64,000 nt of DNA from Haloglomus litoreum (GTDB lineage: Archaea; Halobacteriota; Halobacteria; Halobacteriales; Haloarculaceae). A model generated the notes under the pieces. That model did no database searches, was not told the DNA's origin, and saw only the letters and a program-made list of their open reading frames with translations. Below are positions 18,909-26,935 of the stretch, one piece after another. The stretch lies in contig NZ_CP119988.1 in assembly GCF_029338515.1 (NCBI RefSeq), positions 2,852,001-2,916,000 of the forward strand. The letters are read 5' to 3'. Numbering within the stretch: position 1 is the stretch's first letter; each line of letters opens with the position of its first letter. A program made the translations under genes and the position numbers.

Positions 18909-19225
18909 CGATCGTCCTCCGTGTCCGCCGCCTCGTTCTCACCGCCGGGTGCGTCGACATCGACCGTCTCACCGTCCACGTCGGCGGTCGCTCCGTGCAT
19001 CTCGACGGTGACGACGCCGTTGTTGATAGTCGCTTGGGCGGGTCGGCCGTCGGGAAGATCCATCTCGAACTGGTCGTCGTCGACGACGACCAGCAGGGTC
19101 CCGTCGACCACGTCCACGGCGCCGGTCGTCCCGGCGCCGAGGTCGAACGCCAGCACGTCGCCGTCGGCGTACTGGTACTGCCGTGCGACGACGTCGCGCT
19201 CTGCGAACCGCTGGGTCTCTGCCAT
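18905..19225 (-). CDS. Divergent Hsp20-like small protein (DUF7127-type)
   Basis: 106 residues, first gene of the cdc48 operon. The middle is beta-rich: [35 protein letters not shown], then [15 protein letters not shown]. The last segment resembles the NGVLTVTLPK strand that ends an alpha-crystallin domain, though the protein is short and the match is weak. The C-terminus is a disordered acidic tail. Archaeoglobus fulgidus also pairs an hsp20 with cdc48 in a heat-shock operon (established), which supports a small chaperone role here by context. An alternative is a dedicated Cdc48 adaptor. Confidence 0.72.
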
Positions 19226-19242
19226 ACTAACTCAGAGTTAGT
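19226..19242 (-). promoter_or_regulatory. Perfect 17-nt palindrome matching the HSR1 heat-shock operator
   Basis: ACTAACTCAGAGTTAGT is a perfect palindrome (8-nt arms, central A) directly abutting the ATG at 19225 and lying between the start codon and the TATA box. Its core reads CTAAC-N5-GTTAG, the motif reported for the A. fulgidus heat-shock repressor HSR1. A repressor bound here would cover the transcription start of the Hsp20-like/cdc48 operon. Confidence 0.7.
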
Positions 19243-19250
19243 CGTTATAG

Positions 19251-19258
19251 TATATAAA
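19251..19258 (-). promoter_or_regulatory. TATA box for the Hsp20-like/cdc48 operon
   Basis: Minus-strand TTTATATA, among the best TATA matches in the window, is centred about 29 nt upstream of ATG 19225, with a purine-rich BRE-like GGAGAAAGA before it. Confidence 0.7.
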
Positions 19259-19372
19259 TCTTTCTCCAAACAAGGTGTGCACGGGGGTCGGTTTACACTG
19301 GAGAGGTGAATTGCGGTTCACACCATTTCCGTCCCACGCTGGCTTCATACAGTTGCCGGCCGCAGGGGGGAT

Positions 19373-20164
19373 ATGGACCACGTCACCCACGACGGTCGGA
19401 CGACAGCCTATCGTGACGCCACTGCCGACGACGACGGTTCGGCGCCGACGGTGCTGTACGTCCACGGGAGCGGTGCCACGCACACGGTCTGGGCCAACCA
19501 GTACGGCCGGCCCGACCACGACGCCGTCGCGCTGGACCTGAGCGGCCACGGAGGGAGCGAGGATATCGACCTCGGCCCGGGTGGTGGCCTCGACGCGATG
19601 CACGCGTACGCCGAGGACGCGGTCGCGGTGGCCCGCGAGGCCACCGCGACGGTGCTCTGTGGCAACTCGCTCGGTGGCGCGGTCGCCCTGACGGTCGCAC
19701 TCGACCACGGGGGCGGACTCGACCTCGACGGGCTCGTCCTCGTCGGAACGGGTGCCAAGCTCGGCGTCGCGGACCCGCTACTCGACGCGCTCGCGAACGA
19801 TTTCGATGCTGCCGTCGACACCCTCCTGGGCGACGACATGCTCTACCACGGGAGCGGCGACGACGGCGGCGCGGATGCTCGCGAGATGTTCCGTGCGGTC
19901 GGACAGCGCGTGACCGAACGGGACTTCCGGGCTTGCGACGCCTTCGACGTGCGCGACCGCCTCGACGAGATCGACGTGCCGGCACTCGTCGTCAACGGGG
20001 AGCACGACAGCCTCACGCCACCGGCGTTCCACGAGTACCTCGCCGAACACCTGCCGGACGCCCGCCGTGTCGAACTGGCTGACACCGCGCATATGCCGTA
20101 CGCCGAGCGTCCGGCTGCCTTCGACGCTGCCGTCGACGAGTTCCTCGACGAGCTGTCGGGCTGA
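19373..20164 (+). CDS. Alpha/beta-fold hydrolase
   Basis: 263 residues. Features of the alpha/beta hydrolase superfamily: oxyanion HGSGATHTVW near residue 30, nucleophile elbow GNSLGG (Ser in GNSLGGAVAL), acid NGEHDSLTPP and catalytic His in DTAHMPYAERP. A lid region lies between (MLYHGSGDDGG). Substrate could be an ester, lactone or peroxide; nothing in context decides. It is followed by a lipid-kinase gene and a PHP gene on the same strand with short gaps, possibly a loose operon. Confidence 0.88.
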   Translation: MDHVTHDGRTTAYRDATADDDGSAPTVLYVHGSGATHTVWANQYGRPDHDAVALDLSGHGGSEDIDLGPGGGLDAMHAYAEDAVAVAREATATVLCGNSLGGAVALTVALDHGGGLDLDGLVLVGTGAKLGVADPLLDALANDFDAAVDTLLGDDMLYHGSGDDGGADAREMFRAVGQRVTERDFRACDAFDVRDRLDEIDVPALVVNGEHDSLTPPAFHEYLAEHLPDARRVELADTAHMPYAERPAAFDAAVDEFLDELSG

Positions 20165-20217
20165 ACCGCCGTTCGAGGCGCCGACGACTACTTGGGACCC
20201 GCCCGCGACCCGGGGGT

Positions 20218-21165
20218 ATGCACGGCGCCAGACGCGTCCTCGTCCGCAACCCGAACAGCGGGGACGGGCGGGCGACGAAACACGCGAAGCGAATCGCCAC
20301 CGACCGCGGCTACGAGGTCCGGGACAGCGAGGGCGGCGACCACACGGTCGAACTGGCCGAAGACGCCGTCCGAGACGGCGCCGACCTCCTCGCGGCCTGT
20401 GGTGGCGACGGCACGCTCAACAAGGTCGTTCGGGGAGCCCTCACGGCAGGCGGTGGTGAGACGGTCCCCGACGGCCTCACGCTCGGCGTCGTCCCCGCGG
20501 GGACGGGCAACGACTTCGCGGACAACGTGGGTGTCCGGAGCGTCGAGCACGCCTTCTCGGTACTGAACCGGAACGACCCTGCCGGCGAGACGCGCGAACT
20601 GGACCTCGGTCTGGCCGGTGACCGCCCGTTCGTGAACAGCTGCGTCGGCGGATTGACGGCCGATGCCAGCGCCCGGACCACCCGCGAGTCGAAGCGACGG
20701 CTGGGCGTGTTAGCGTACGTCCTCAGCACGCTCCGCGAGTACCAGGACTTCGAGCCGATGTCGGTCACGCTGCGGGGCGGTGAGGACGATGACGCACCGA
20801 CCTGGAGCGGCGACGCGCTCGTCGTCCTCGTCGGCAACGGCCGCCGATTCCCCGGGGAACGGATGCGCCAGGCGAATATGGAGGACGGCCTGCTCAACGT
20901 GGTCGTCATCGAACGTGCGCCGGCCATCGACTACGTCGCCTCGGGTGCCGCCAACCGGCTGTTGAAGCGCGAGGCGTCGTACCTCACGCGCCTGCGCGTG
21001 CCGCAACTCTCCGTCGAGTGCCATCGGCCGGTCGGGTTCAGCCTCGACGGCGAGATGGTCGAACACGACCACCTCCGCGCGCGGAGCCTCCCCGGCGCCA
21101 TGCCGTTCCGTGTCGGTGAGGGGTACGACCCGGCGCCCGAGGAGTGGAGCCGGCGGCTCCGGTGA
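20218..21165 (+). CDS. Diacylglycerol/lipid kinase family protein (YegS-like)
   Basis: 315 residues. The N-terminal DAGK catalytic domain shows NPNSGDGRATKHAKR, the nucleotide loop GGDGTLNKVVRG and GTGNDFADNVG. The C-terminal beta-sandwich includes GNGRRFPGERMRQANMEDGLLNVVVI and ends with the strand FSLDGEMVEHDHL. Such enzymes phosphorylate diacylglycerol, sphingoid or other lipids; in archaea an isoprenoid ether-lipid alcohol is a possible substrate (inference). Stop at 21163 is close to the next start. Confidence 0.9.
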   Translation: MHGARRVLVRNPNSGDGRATKHAKRIATDRGYEVRDSEGGDHTVELAEDAVRDGADLLAACGGDGTLNKVVRGALTAGGGETVPDGLTLGVVPAGTGNDFADNVGVRSVEHAFSVLNRNDPAGETRELDLGLAGDRPFVNSCVGGLTADASARTTRESKRRLGVLAYVLSTLREYQDFEPMSVTLRGGEDDDAPTWSGDALVVLVGNGRRFPGERMRQANMEDGLLNVVVIERAPAIDYVASGAANRLLKREASYLTRLRVPQLSVECHRPVGFSLDGEMVEHDHLRARSLPGAMPFRVGEGYDPAPEEWSRRLR

Positions 21166-21167
21166 CG

Positions 21168-21827
21168 ATGCTGGACTGCGACCTCCACACCCACAGCCGG
21201 TTCTTCCACCAGCCGCCCGAGCGATTCGAGGCGTACGACCCAGCGGGCGCGTGGCTCAACGAGCGCGTCGCGCGCCGGCGGGGGCTGGACGGCTTCTGCG
21301 TCACCAACCACGACTACTTCCGCCCGGATACCCTCGACACGCCGGGCGGGGGCTTTCGCCTCCCGGGCATCGAGATCTCCTCGACGCGGGGCCACATCCT
21401 CGTGCTCGGCCCGGACCCGCCGGCCCGCACCGAACCCGGCGAACTGACGCCGATGGAGGCCGTGGGGCTGGCCCACGACCACGACTGCGTGGCCATCATG
21501 GCGCACCCGTTCCGCAACGGCTCGCTGCCGAAGAGCGACGCGCCGTTCGACGCCGTCGAACTCAACGGGAAGCACCCCGAGTTCCGGTCGCGGGTCGAAC
21601 GGCTCGCGCGCCGGCGCGACCTCCCCATCGTCGCGGGGAGCGATGCGCACTTCCCGTTCGAGGTGGGCCGCGCCTCCACGCGACTGGACGTGGACGAGTT
21701 CACGCCCGGGGCGGTCGCGGCGGCCATCAGCGACGGCCGTGTCGAGCCGGTCGTCCGCCGAGGGCGGGTCGAGCGCCTGCTCGGCCCCGTGTACGACCGC
21801 ATCCACCGCGGGAAGGGCCATCTGTGA
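21168..21827 (+). CDS. PHP-domain metal-dependent phosphoesterase
   Basis: 219 residues from ATG 21168 (a GTG two codons earlier overlaps the previous stop). Metal ligands of the PHP fold are evident: DLHTHS at residues 4-9, VTNHDYF, the EISSTRGHILVLG strand, MAHPFRN and the late GSDAHFPF. Unlike longer PHP enzymes there is no extra domain. Likely a small phosphoesterase or RNA/nucleotide phosphatase such as the TrpH/YciV class. It immediately follows the lipid-kinase gene, so translation may be coupled. Confidence 0.88.
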   Translation: MLDCDLHTHSRFFHQPPERFEAYDPAGAWLNERVARRRGLDGFCVTNHDYFRPDTLDTPGGGFRLPGIEISSTRGHILVLGPDPPARTEPGELTPMEAVGLAHDHDCVAIMAHPFRNGSLPKSDAPFDAVELNGKHPEFRSRVERLARRRDLPIVAGSDAHFPFEVGRASTRLDVDEFTPGAVAAAISDGRVEPVVRRGRVERLLGPVYDRIHRGKGHL

Positions 21828-21995
21828 CACCGGGACGCTACAGTGGGTCGGTATCACGGGGACACGCACGGTCCCCCGTCGAACGGCTCTCGCGCCCGGG
21901 CACACCACAGGCTGATTACGGGAGGTGGTGTGCCTTCGCACGACAGGGGTCGACAGGGATGAGACACGACCGATGTACCGCCGGGGGACGGGGGG

Positions 21996-22655
21996 ATGGT
22001 TGAGAGCGACCCGGACCCGCGCTGCCCGGAGTGTGGTGGCCCCATCGGGGCGACCGCGACCTACTGCATGCACTGCTCGGCCGACCTCACCGAGGAGCTC
22101 GCGGCGGCGGACATCGACGGTGACGGGGCCTGGGACCAGTTCCCCGATGACGCCACAGGACCGGAGGGAGCAGCCGGCTGGGGTGACGGGACCTCGGCAG
22201 GGGCCGGTGGGGAATCCGGCGGCCAGCTGCTCGACCCGGACGGACTGGCCGACAACGCCCTCACCATCCTCGTCGGTATCGTCGGCGGTGCCATCGCGGG
22301 CCTGGTCGGGACGGTCGTCCTCGGCGTGGTGACCAGCAGCGGCTACGGGGTCCTGTTCGGCATCGTCGCCTGGCTCGTGACGACCGCCTACCTGGTGCGC
22401 CAGCGGACGGTCCAGGGGGCGGTCTCGAAGAGCGGCTACGCCATCGCGCTCGTCCTCCTGCTGGTGCCGCTCGTCGCGTTCAGTCCGGGCGCGACGGTCG
22501 ACGGGAGCCGGGGCGGGCTGGCCGCCGTGCTACTCGCCGTCGTCCTCGTCCCCGCCACCATCGCGGCGGTCGTGGGCTGGGTCGCCGGGAAGTTCGTCCC
22601 GGACGAGCCCTCCGAGGGCGACGGCCCGACCGGGGGTGACGCGCCGACTCAGTAG
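21996..22655 (+). CDS. Zinc-ribbon membrane protein
   Basis: 219 residues. N-terminal zinc ribbon with CPECGGPIG and CMHCSADL (residues about 11-30), an acidic linker of 40 residues, then about four hydrophobic helices (LTILVGIVGGAIAGLVGTVV, a central pair and LLAVVLVPATIAAVVGWVAG). The ribbon-plus-helices layout is common in haloarchaea and has no assigned function. The ATG at 21996 gives the zinc ribbon a normal start. The end overlaps the panB stop by 7 nt in a tail-to-tail arrangement. Confidence 0.8.
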   Translation: MVESDPDPRCPECGGPIGATATYCMHCSADLTEELAAADIDGDGAWDQFPDDATGPEGAAGWGDGTSAGAGGESGGQLLDPDGLADNALTILVGIVGGAIAGLVGTVVLGVVTSSGYGVLFGIVAWLVTTAYLVRQRTVQGAVSKSGYAIALVLLLVPLVAFSPGATVDGSRGGLAAVLLAVVLVPATIAAVVGWVAGKFVPDEPSEGDGPTGGDAPTQ

Positions 22656-23461
22656 AGGTCGTCCGTGTCCAGGTCCTCGGCGACGTGGCTGTGCTCCTCG
22701 GCCGGGAAGGTCCCCGATTCGACCTCGTCGACGTAGCCCGCGATGGCCCGCTCCATCTCCCCGCGGACGTCGCCGAACTTCTTCGAGAACGGGGCGACGC
22801 CCTCGGTCAGGCCGATGACCTCGTCGACGGTGAGGACCTGCCCGTCGCAGTCCGGCCCCGCGCCGATGCCGATGGTCGGGATGTCCAGCGCCTCGGTGAC
22901 GGCAGCCGCCGCGTTGGCCGGGACGTGCTCGAGGACGAGCGAGAACGCGCCGGCCGCCTCGTGGGCCGTCGCCAGTTCGAGCATCTCGCCCGCAGCCTCG
23001 TCGTCGGTCGCCTGCCGGAACAGGCCGGTCTCGTTCTCGCGCTGGGGCGTCAGCCCGAGGTGGGCCTGCACGGGGATGCCGAGGTCGGTCAGGCGGTCGG
23101 TCAGGTCGACGGTGTGCTTGCCGCACTCGAGTTTCACGCCGTCGGCGCCGGCCTCCTTGACCATCCGGCCGCAGTTCTCGATGGAGTCGGCCTCGCTCAC
23201 CCCGAAGGAGAGGAACGGCATGTCCGCGATGACGAACGCGTCGTCGGCAGCACGCGCGACGGCGGCCGTGAGGCTGGCCGTCTCGTCCACCGTCACGGGG
23301 AGGGTCGAGTCGTGGCCGAGCCGGAGGTTGCCCACCGAGTCGCCCACGAGGATCATGTCGACGCCGGCCGCGTCGACGAGTTCGGCCGTGGGCGCGTCGT
23401 AGGCCGTCAGCATCGTGATGGGCTCCTCGCCGGCCTTCGCGCGGATGTCCTTCGCTCGCAT
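22649..23461 (-). CDS. panB: 3-methyl-2-oxobutanoate hydroxymethyltransferase
   Basis: 270 residues from ATG 23461. Transfers a hydroxymethyl group from methylene-tetrahydropterin to ketoisovalerate, giving ketopantoate for pantothenate/CoA synthesis. Signatures: ITMLTAYDAPTAELVDAAG with the metal/substrate Asp residues, DMILVGDSVGNLRLGHDSTLPV, and GVKLECG, plus PVQAHLGLTPQ. Length matches PanB. The frame is open much further upstream but that part is repeat-derived and non-coding in appearance. It stands alone; other pan genes are not in the window. Confidence 0.93.
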   Translation of the reverse strand: MRAKDIRAKAGEEPITMLTAYDAPTAELVDAAGVDMILVGDSVGNLRLGHDSTLPVTVDETASLTAAVARAADDAFVIADMPFLSFGVSEADSIENCGRMVKEAGADGVKLECGKHTVDLTDRLTDLGIPVQAHLGLTPQRENETGLFRQATDDEAAGEMLELATAHEAAGAFSLVLEHVPANAAAAVTEALDIPTIGIGAGPDCDGQVLTVDEVIGLTEGVAPFSKKFGDVRGEMERAIAGYVDEVESGTFPAEEHSHVAEDLDTDDLY

Positions 23462-23651
23462 GTACGGTGGTGTTCCGTGTGCCGCGCGAAAAGCGTGGCC
23501 CCTCTCGCTCGACGTCGTCTCTTGTGGGGTCGGCTCTCGTGTCCGTTCCTGCCTGGACGGCGGGCTAGCCCTCCACGAGGCCCTGTAGGGAGCCCCGGCG
23601 CGCTCGACAGTCCGTGACCTGCTCGCTTCGCTCGCACCAGCGAGCTGGCGG

Positions 23652-23739
23652 CTGCGCTCCTCGCGCTCACTTCGCTCGCGCTGCGGTGCTTGCCGGGTCC
23701 GGGCCGGGTCGACCGCGCCGCCCCTTCCATTCCCACCCG
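23652..23739 (-). repeat. Intergenic repeat, left arm of an inverted pair
   Basis: Read on the minus strand: GGGTGGGAATGGAAGGGGC, then about 28 nt, then AAGCACCGCAGCGCGAGCGA followed by AGTGAGCGCGAGGAGCGCAG. The right copy (24007-24100) has the same blocks in the same order and spacing (48 versus 46 nt between block starts). Confidence 0.65.
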
Positions 23740-24006
23740 AACGTGGTGGTGGCACGGGCGCGGCGGCCCTGCCCTTCCCCAGGTCGCGCACGCTCACCCC
23801 GAGGGGTTCGCCACGCGCTCCCGGCCAGGGAGTGTTCGATCAGCCGACCGGTTCCACGGACAGGAAGCGCGCGAGCGCCACACGGCCGAAGCCGTGAGCG
23901 CAAGCGAAGGTGCTGAGGCGTACTGCGGCGCTCGCACGGGGAGGTGTGGGGGCACTAGCACTCCGCTGGAACCACCCCACGCGAATGCCCGGCCGAACCA
24001 ACAACT

Positions 24007-24100
24007 GGGTGGGACTGAAAGGGGCCGCCCGCTCGGCGAAGGCGGGCGAAGTAAGCACCGCAGGCCGAACGGAGTGAGGCCGAGGAGCGCAACGAGCCCC
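24007..24100 (+). repeat. Intergenic repeat, right arm of an inverted pair
   Basis: GGGTGGGACTGAAAGGGGC, a small hairpin (CGCCCGC/GCGGGCG, about 24024-24046), then AAGCACCGCAGGCCGAACGG followed by AGTGAGGCCGAGGAGCGCAA. It aligns with the minus-strand copy at 23652-23739. Compensating changes in the dyad GGCCGAACGGAGTGAGGCC against GCGCGAGCGAAGTGAGCGC preserve the hairpin. Confidence 0.65.
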
Positions 24101-24314
24101 CCGAGTCGAGCGGGCGGGGGCTTTCAACAGACGTCTCCATCTGTGCTGCCGCCAAATAAGTCTAATGAGAGCAATAAAAATATAATTACACGTATTTCTA
24201 TTTAATGGAGTGGTTTATTGCCGTAATTGTACTATTATGCTAATTGCTGTCAAACCCTCTCTTCCGCCTAGCGACCGTAACCGCTTACCGCGAACCACCA
24301 CAACGACCTGCTAG

Positions 24315-24599
24315 ATGCCCGAGCGCGTCGACAGCACGGACCCGGATGGCGTCGACTTCGGGTGGGTGATGCAGACCACGTTCGTCCTGACCATCGTCGT
24401 CGGGGCACCGGTGGTCGCCATCGCCTCGACCGCCGTCACGCTGCCCACCTGGGCCGCCATGGCCTCGTTCGCGGTCCGGGTCGGCGCGCTCGTCTGGTTC
24501 ATCACCGCCGTCGCCGTCTACCTCTACGCCCGGCGCAAAGAGAGCCAGGAACCGGACGTCGACGTCGAGACGGGGACCGACCCCGCGGAGAACGACTAG
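24315..24599 (+). CDS. Small membrane protein (DUF5822-like)
   Basis: 94 residues with two transmembrane segments (TTFVLTIVVGAPVVAIAS and FAVRVGALVWFITAVAVYLY), a short N-terminal acidic leader (VDSTDPDGVDFGWVMQ) and an acidic C-terminal tail. The layout matches a small haloarchaeal family of unknown function. The AT-rich stretch upstream (24150-24260) may carry its promoter, though the nearest convincing element is not at the expected 25-30 nt. It is convergent with a HAD hydrolase gene. Confidence 0.72.
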   Translation: MPERVDSTDPDGVDFGWVMQTTFVLTIVVGAPVVAIASTAVTLPTWAAMASFAVRVGALVWFITAVAVYLYARRKESQEPDVDVETGTDPAEND

Positions 24600-24615
24600 C
24601 GGGCGGCGCCGGGAG

Positions 24616-25170
24616 TCAGACCCACTCGTCGACGTAGCTGAACGCGGTCCCGGCGCGCTCGGCGGTCACCTCGTCGCGCCGGCCATCGCCGACGAACACC
24701 GCCCGCTCGGGGGCGACCGCCAGGCCACGCAGCGTCGCCAGCAGCGGCTCCGGGTCGGGCTTCTCCGTCTCGACGGTGTCCCGGCCGACGACGGCCCGGA
24801 CCCGGTGGTCGAGTTCGTGGCGCTCCAGCGCCAGGTGACAGGCGTCCTCGCAGTTGAGCGAGCAGACGCCCACCGGCAGCGTCTCGGGGTGTGCGAGCAG
24901 GCGGTCGGCACATGCCAGCCGCTCGGAGGCGCGGGCGCCCTCGCGCTCGTGTTCCGAGATGGTCGCCTCCACGGCCGCCGCCAGGTCGGACTCCTCGCGG
25001 GCGCGCTCCAGCATCGACCAGAGGTCCAGCCCGTCGGGGTCGGCACCGTGGTCGGCCAGCATCCGGCCCACGTCCTCGCGGACGAGGTCCCAGTCGACCG
25101 CCAGCTCTGCGAGGGTCCCGTCGAGGTCGTAGACGACCGCGTCGTACGGGTGGTCGTCGGTGCCTGTCAT
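24616..25170 (-). CDS. HAD-superfamily hydrolase
   Basis: 184 residues. Motif I is YDLDGTLAE (catalytic Asp pair D-x-D near residue 15), motif II is the SLNCE region, motif III is EKPDPEPLL and motif IV is FVGDGRRDEV. The helical cap lies between motifs I and II (about residues 20-80). This is a phosphoglycolate-phosphatase-like member; the substrate cannot be fixed. The gene stands between a small membrane protein and a plus-strand secreted protein. Confidence 0.9.
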   Translation of the reverse strand: MTGTDDHPYDAVVYDLDGTLAELAVDWDLVREDVGRMLADHGADPDGLDLWSMLERAREESDLAAAVEATISEHEREGARASERLACADRLLAHPETLPVGVCSLNCEDACHLALERHELDHRVRAVVGRDTVETEKPDPEPLLATLRGLAVAPERAVFVGDGRRDEVTAERAGTAFSYVDEWV

Positions 25171-25261
25171 CGGACCACGGTAGGGACCGGGCGGTCAAAC
25201 GGCTTGCGCACTGTCGCCGCAGGGCCAACGCTCATGGGCCCGGTCGCCGTCGGCACCCCAC

Positions 25262-25717
25262 ATGGCAGGCACGTCAGGCCCCCGGGTCCCCCGCTCGCGG
25301 GTCCTCACGGCCGTCGCGGTCGCCCTCCTCGCCGGACTCCTGCTCGGCGTCCTCCTCGGTGGCCCGCTGCTCGGGCTCGGCTCGCCCGGACAGCCGACGC
25401 CCACGCCGACCGAGGAGGTCCGGTTCGAGGCGGTCACCGAGGGGTACGACGACCGCATCGTCTTCCGCTTCTCCCCGACCCTCCAGCAGCCCCGCCAGTA
25501 CGCGGTGACCTACGATCTCCTCGAGGGCGGGAACACCCTCGAGACGGCCCGGAACCGCTCGGTCACGCTCTCCGCGAGCGATCCGCTCGTCGTGACCGTC
25601 GAGGACCCCCAGCCGAACACGGAGTACACCCTCGACATCGCCATCTTCCGGAACGACCGGCGGGTGCACCGGTCGGAGATCACCATCTCGCAGCAACGGC
25701 CGACGGCGACGACCTGA
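25262..25717 (+). CDS. Membrane-anchored extracellular beta-sandwich protein
   Basis: 151 residues. A single N-terminal hydrophobic segment (residues about 14-38, VLTAVAVALLAGLLLGVLLGG) acts as an anchor, followed by a PTPTPTEE stalk and a fibronectin-III-like beta domain (VRFEAVTEGYDDRIVFRF, VTYDLLEGGNTLETARN, PNTEYTLDIAIFRNDR). Surface-exposed protein of unknown role. There is no lipobox Cys. A Thr-rich tail (RPTATT) could be glycosylated. Confidence 0.75.
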   Translation: MAGTSGPRVPRSRVLTAVAVALLAGLLLGVLLGGPLLGLGSPGQPTPTPTEEVRFEAVTEGYDDRIVFRFSPTLQQPRQYAVTYDLLEGGNTLETARNRSVTLSASDPLVVTVEDPQPNTEYTLDIAIFRNDRRVHRSEITISQQRPTATT

Positions 25718-25748
25718 GCGCCGGGTGGCCGGTCCGACGGGACCGGAC

Positions 25749-26882
25749 TCAGCGCTCGCCCAGCCACTCGCGGGCGATGACGGTCCGCTGGATCTCGCTG
25801 GTCCCCTCGTAGATGGTCGTGATCTTCGCGTCACGATACAGCCGCTCGACCGGGAAGTCGGTGGTGTAGCCGTAGCCGCCGTGGATCTGGACGGCCTCGT
25901 TGGTCACGTCCATCGCCGTCTCGCTGGCCTTCAGCTTCGCCATCGACGCGGCCTCGGCGGGCGGCGAGCCCTCGTCCAGCCCGCGCGCGGCGTCGTACGT
26001 GAGCAGGCGCGCGGCCTGCGTGTCCGCGCGCATGTCGGCCAGCTTGTGCCGGATGGTCTGGAAGTCACTGATGGGCTGGTCGAACTGCTCGCGGTCGCCC
26101 GCGTACTCGGTGGCGAGGTCGAGCGCCGACTGGGCCAGCCCCACGGACTGTGCGGCGATACCGACCCGCCCGCCAGTGAGGATCTCCAGCGCCGCCGAGA
26201 GCCCGCGACCCTCCTCGGTGAGGCGGTTCTCCGCGGGGATGCGCGCGCCGTCGAAGGTGAGCGAGGTGGTGTCGCTCGCGCGCAGGCCCAGTTTCTCCTC
26301 CTTCTTCCCCACGGAGAGGCCGTCGACCTCCTTCGGGACGAGGAACTGCGTGACGCTCCCGGGGTCGTCGGGGTCGGTCTTCGCGAACAGGATGACCACC
26401 CCCGAGCGCTCGCCGTTCGTGATCCACTGCTTGTCGCCGTCGATGACGTACTCGTCGCCCTCGCGGCGCGCGACGGTCGACATCTCCACGGGATTCGACC
26501 CGGCGTGGGGCTCCGAGAGGGCGAACGCGCCGACGGGGTAGCCGTCGCGCATCTCCGGCAACCAGCGCTCCTGCTGTTCCTCGGTGCCGAACTTCGCGAT
26601 ACAGGAGGTGGCGAGGCTGTGGACGGACAGGGCGGTCGCGACGGCCAGCGTCCCGTACGCGACCTCCTCGTTGACGAGGGCGTACGTCAGGCCGTCGGCG
26701 TCGTAGCCACCGTACTCCTCGGGGACGGTCAGACTGGTCAGGTCCAGCTCGGCCAGGCCCTCCCACACGTCCTCGGGGAACGTCTCGGTCTCGTCGGCCT
26801 CGCGGGCGACCGGGCGGATCTCCTCGAGCGCGAACTCGCGGACGGTGTCCCGGACGGCCTGCTGTTCCGGCGTCAGGTCCAT
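25749..26882 (-). CDS. Acyl-CoA dehydrogenase (third, divergent)
   Basis: 377 residues from ATG 26882 ([17 protein letters not shown]). FAD-dependent acyl-CoA dehydrogenase with [22 protein letters not shown] in the FAD domain, [22 protein letters not shown] and the catalytic [10 protein letters not shown]. It is clearly more distant from the two other paralogues in the window, so substrate or branch preference probably differs. An upstream in-frame start at 26939 would invade the promoter of the previous gene and adds a Pro/Arg stretch; I reject it. Immediately downstream of the MgtC-like gene on the same strand (54 nt gap). Confidence 0.93.
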   Translation of the reverse strand: MDLTPEQQAVRDTVREFALEEIRPVAREADETETFPEDVWEGLAELDLTSLTVPEEYGGYDADGLTYALVNEEVAYGTLAVATALSVHSLATSCIAKFGTEEQQERWLPEMRDGYPVGAFALSEPHAGSNPVEMSTVARREGDEYVIDGDKQWITNGERSGVVILFAKTDPDDPGSVTQFLVPKEVDGLSVGKKEEKLGLRASDTTSLTFDGARIPAENRLTEEGRGLSAALEILTGGRVGIAAQSVGLAQSALDLATEYAGDREQFDQPISDFQTIRHKLADMRADTQAARLLTYDAARGLDEGSPPAEAASMAKLKASETAMDVTNEAVQIHGGYGYTTDFPVERLYRDAKITTIYEGTSEIQRTVIAREWLGER

Positions 26883-26935
26883 ACCCCGACTCGGGGGCGT
26901 TCCGGCAAAAGTTCCCCGCCGGGGCGGGGCGGCGG

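Larger units (their letters stand above)
23462..24314. other. 850-nt intergenic region holding an inverted pair of repeats and an AT-rich island
   Basis: No credible protein gene. The region holds two copies in opposite orientation of a repeat (23652-23739 and 24007-24100, listed separately), runs of CGCTTCGCTCG-type dyads, and an AT-rich island at about 24150-24260. Open frames run through it on both strands but have Arg/Pro/Gly-rich compositions typical of non-coding GC-rich DNA. Confidence 0.6.

Noticed and set aside
23614-24205. Overlapping open frames in the repeat-rich space after panB
   Set aside because: Arg/Pro/Gly-rich, run through inverted repeats on both strands, no domains and no promoter at the right distance.
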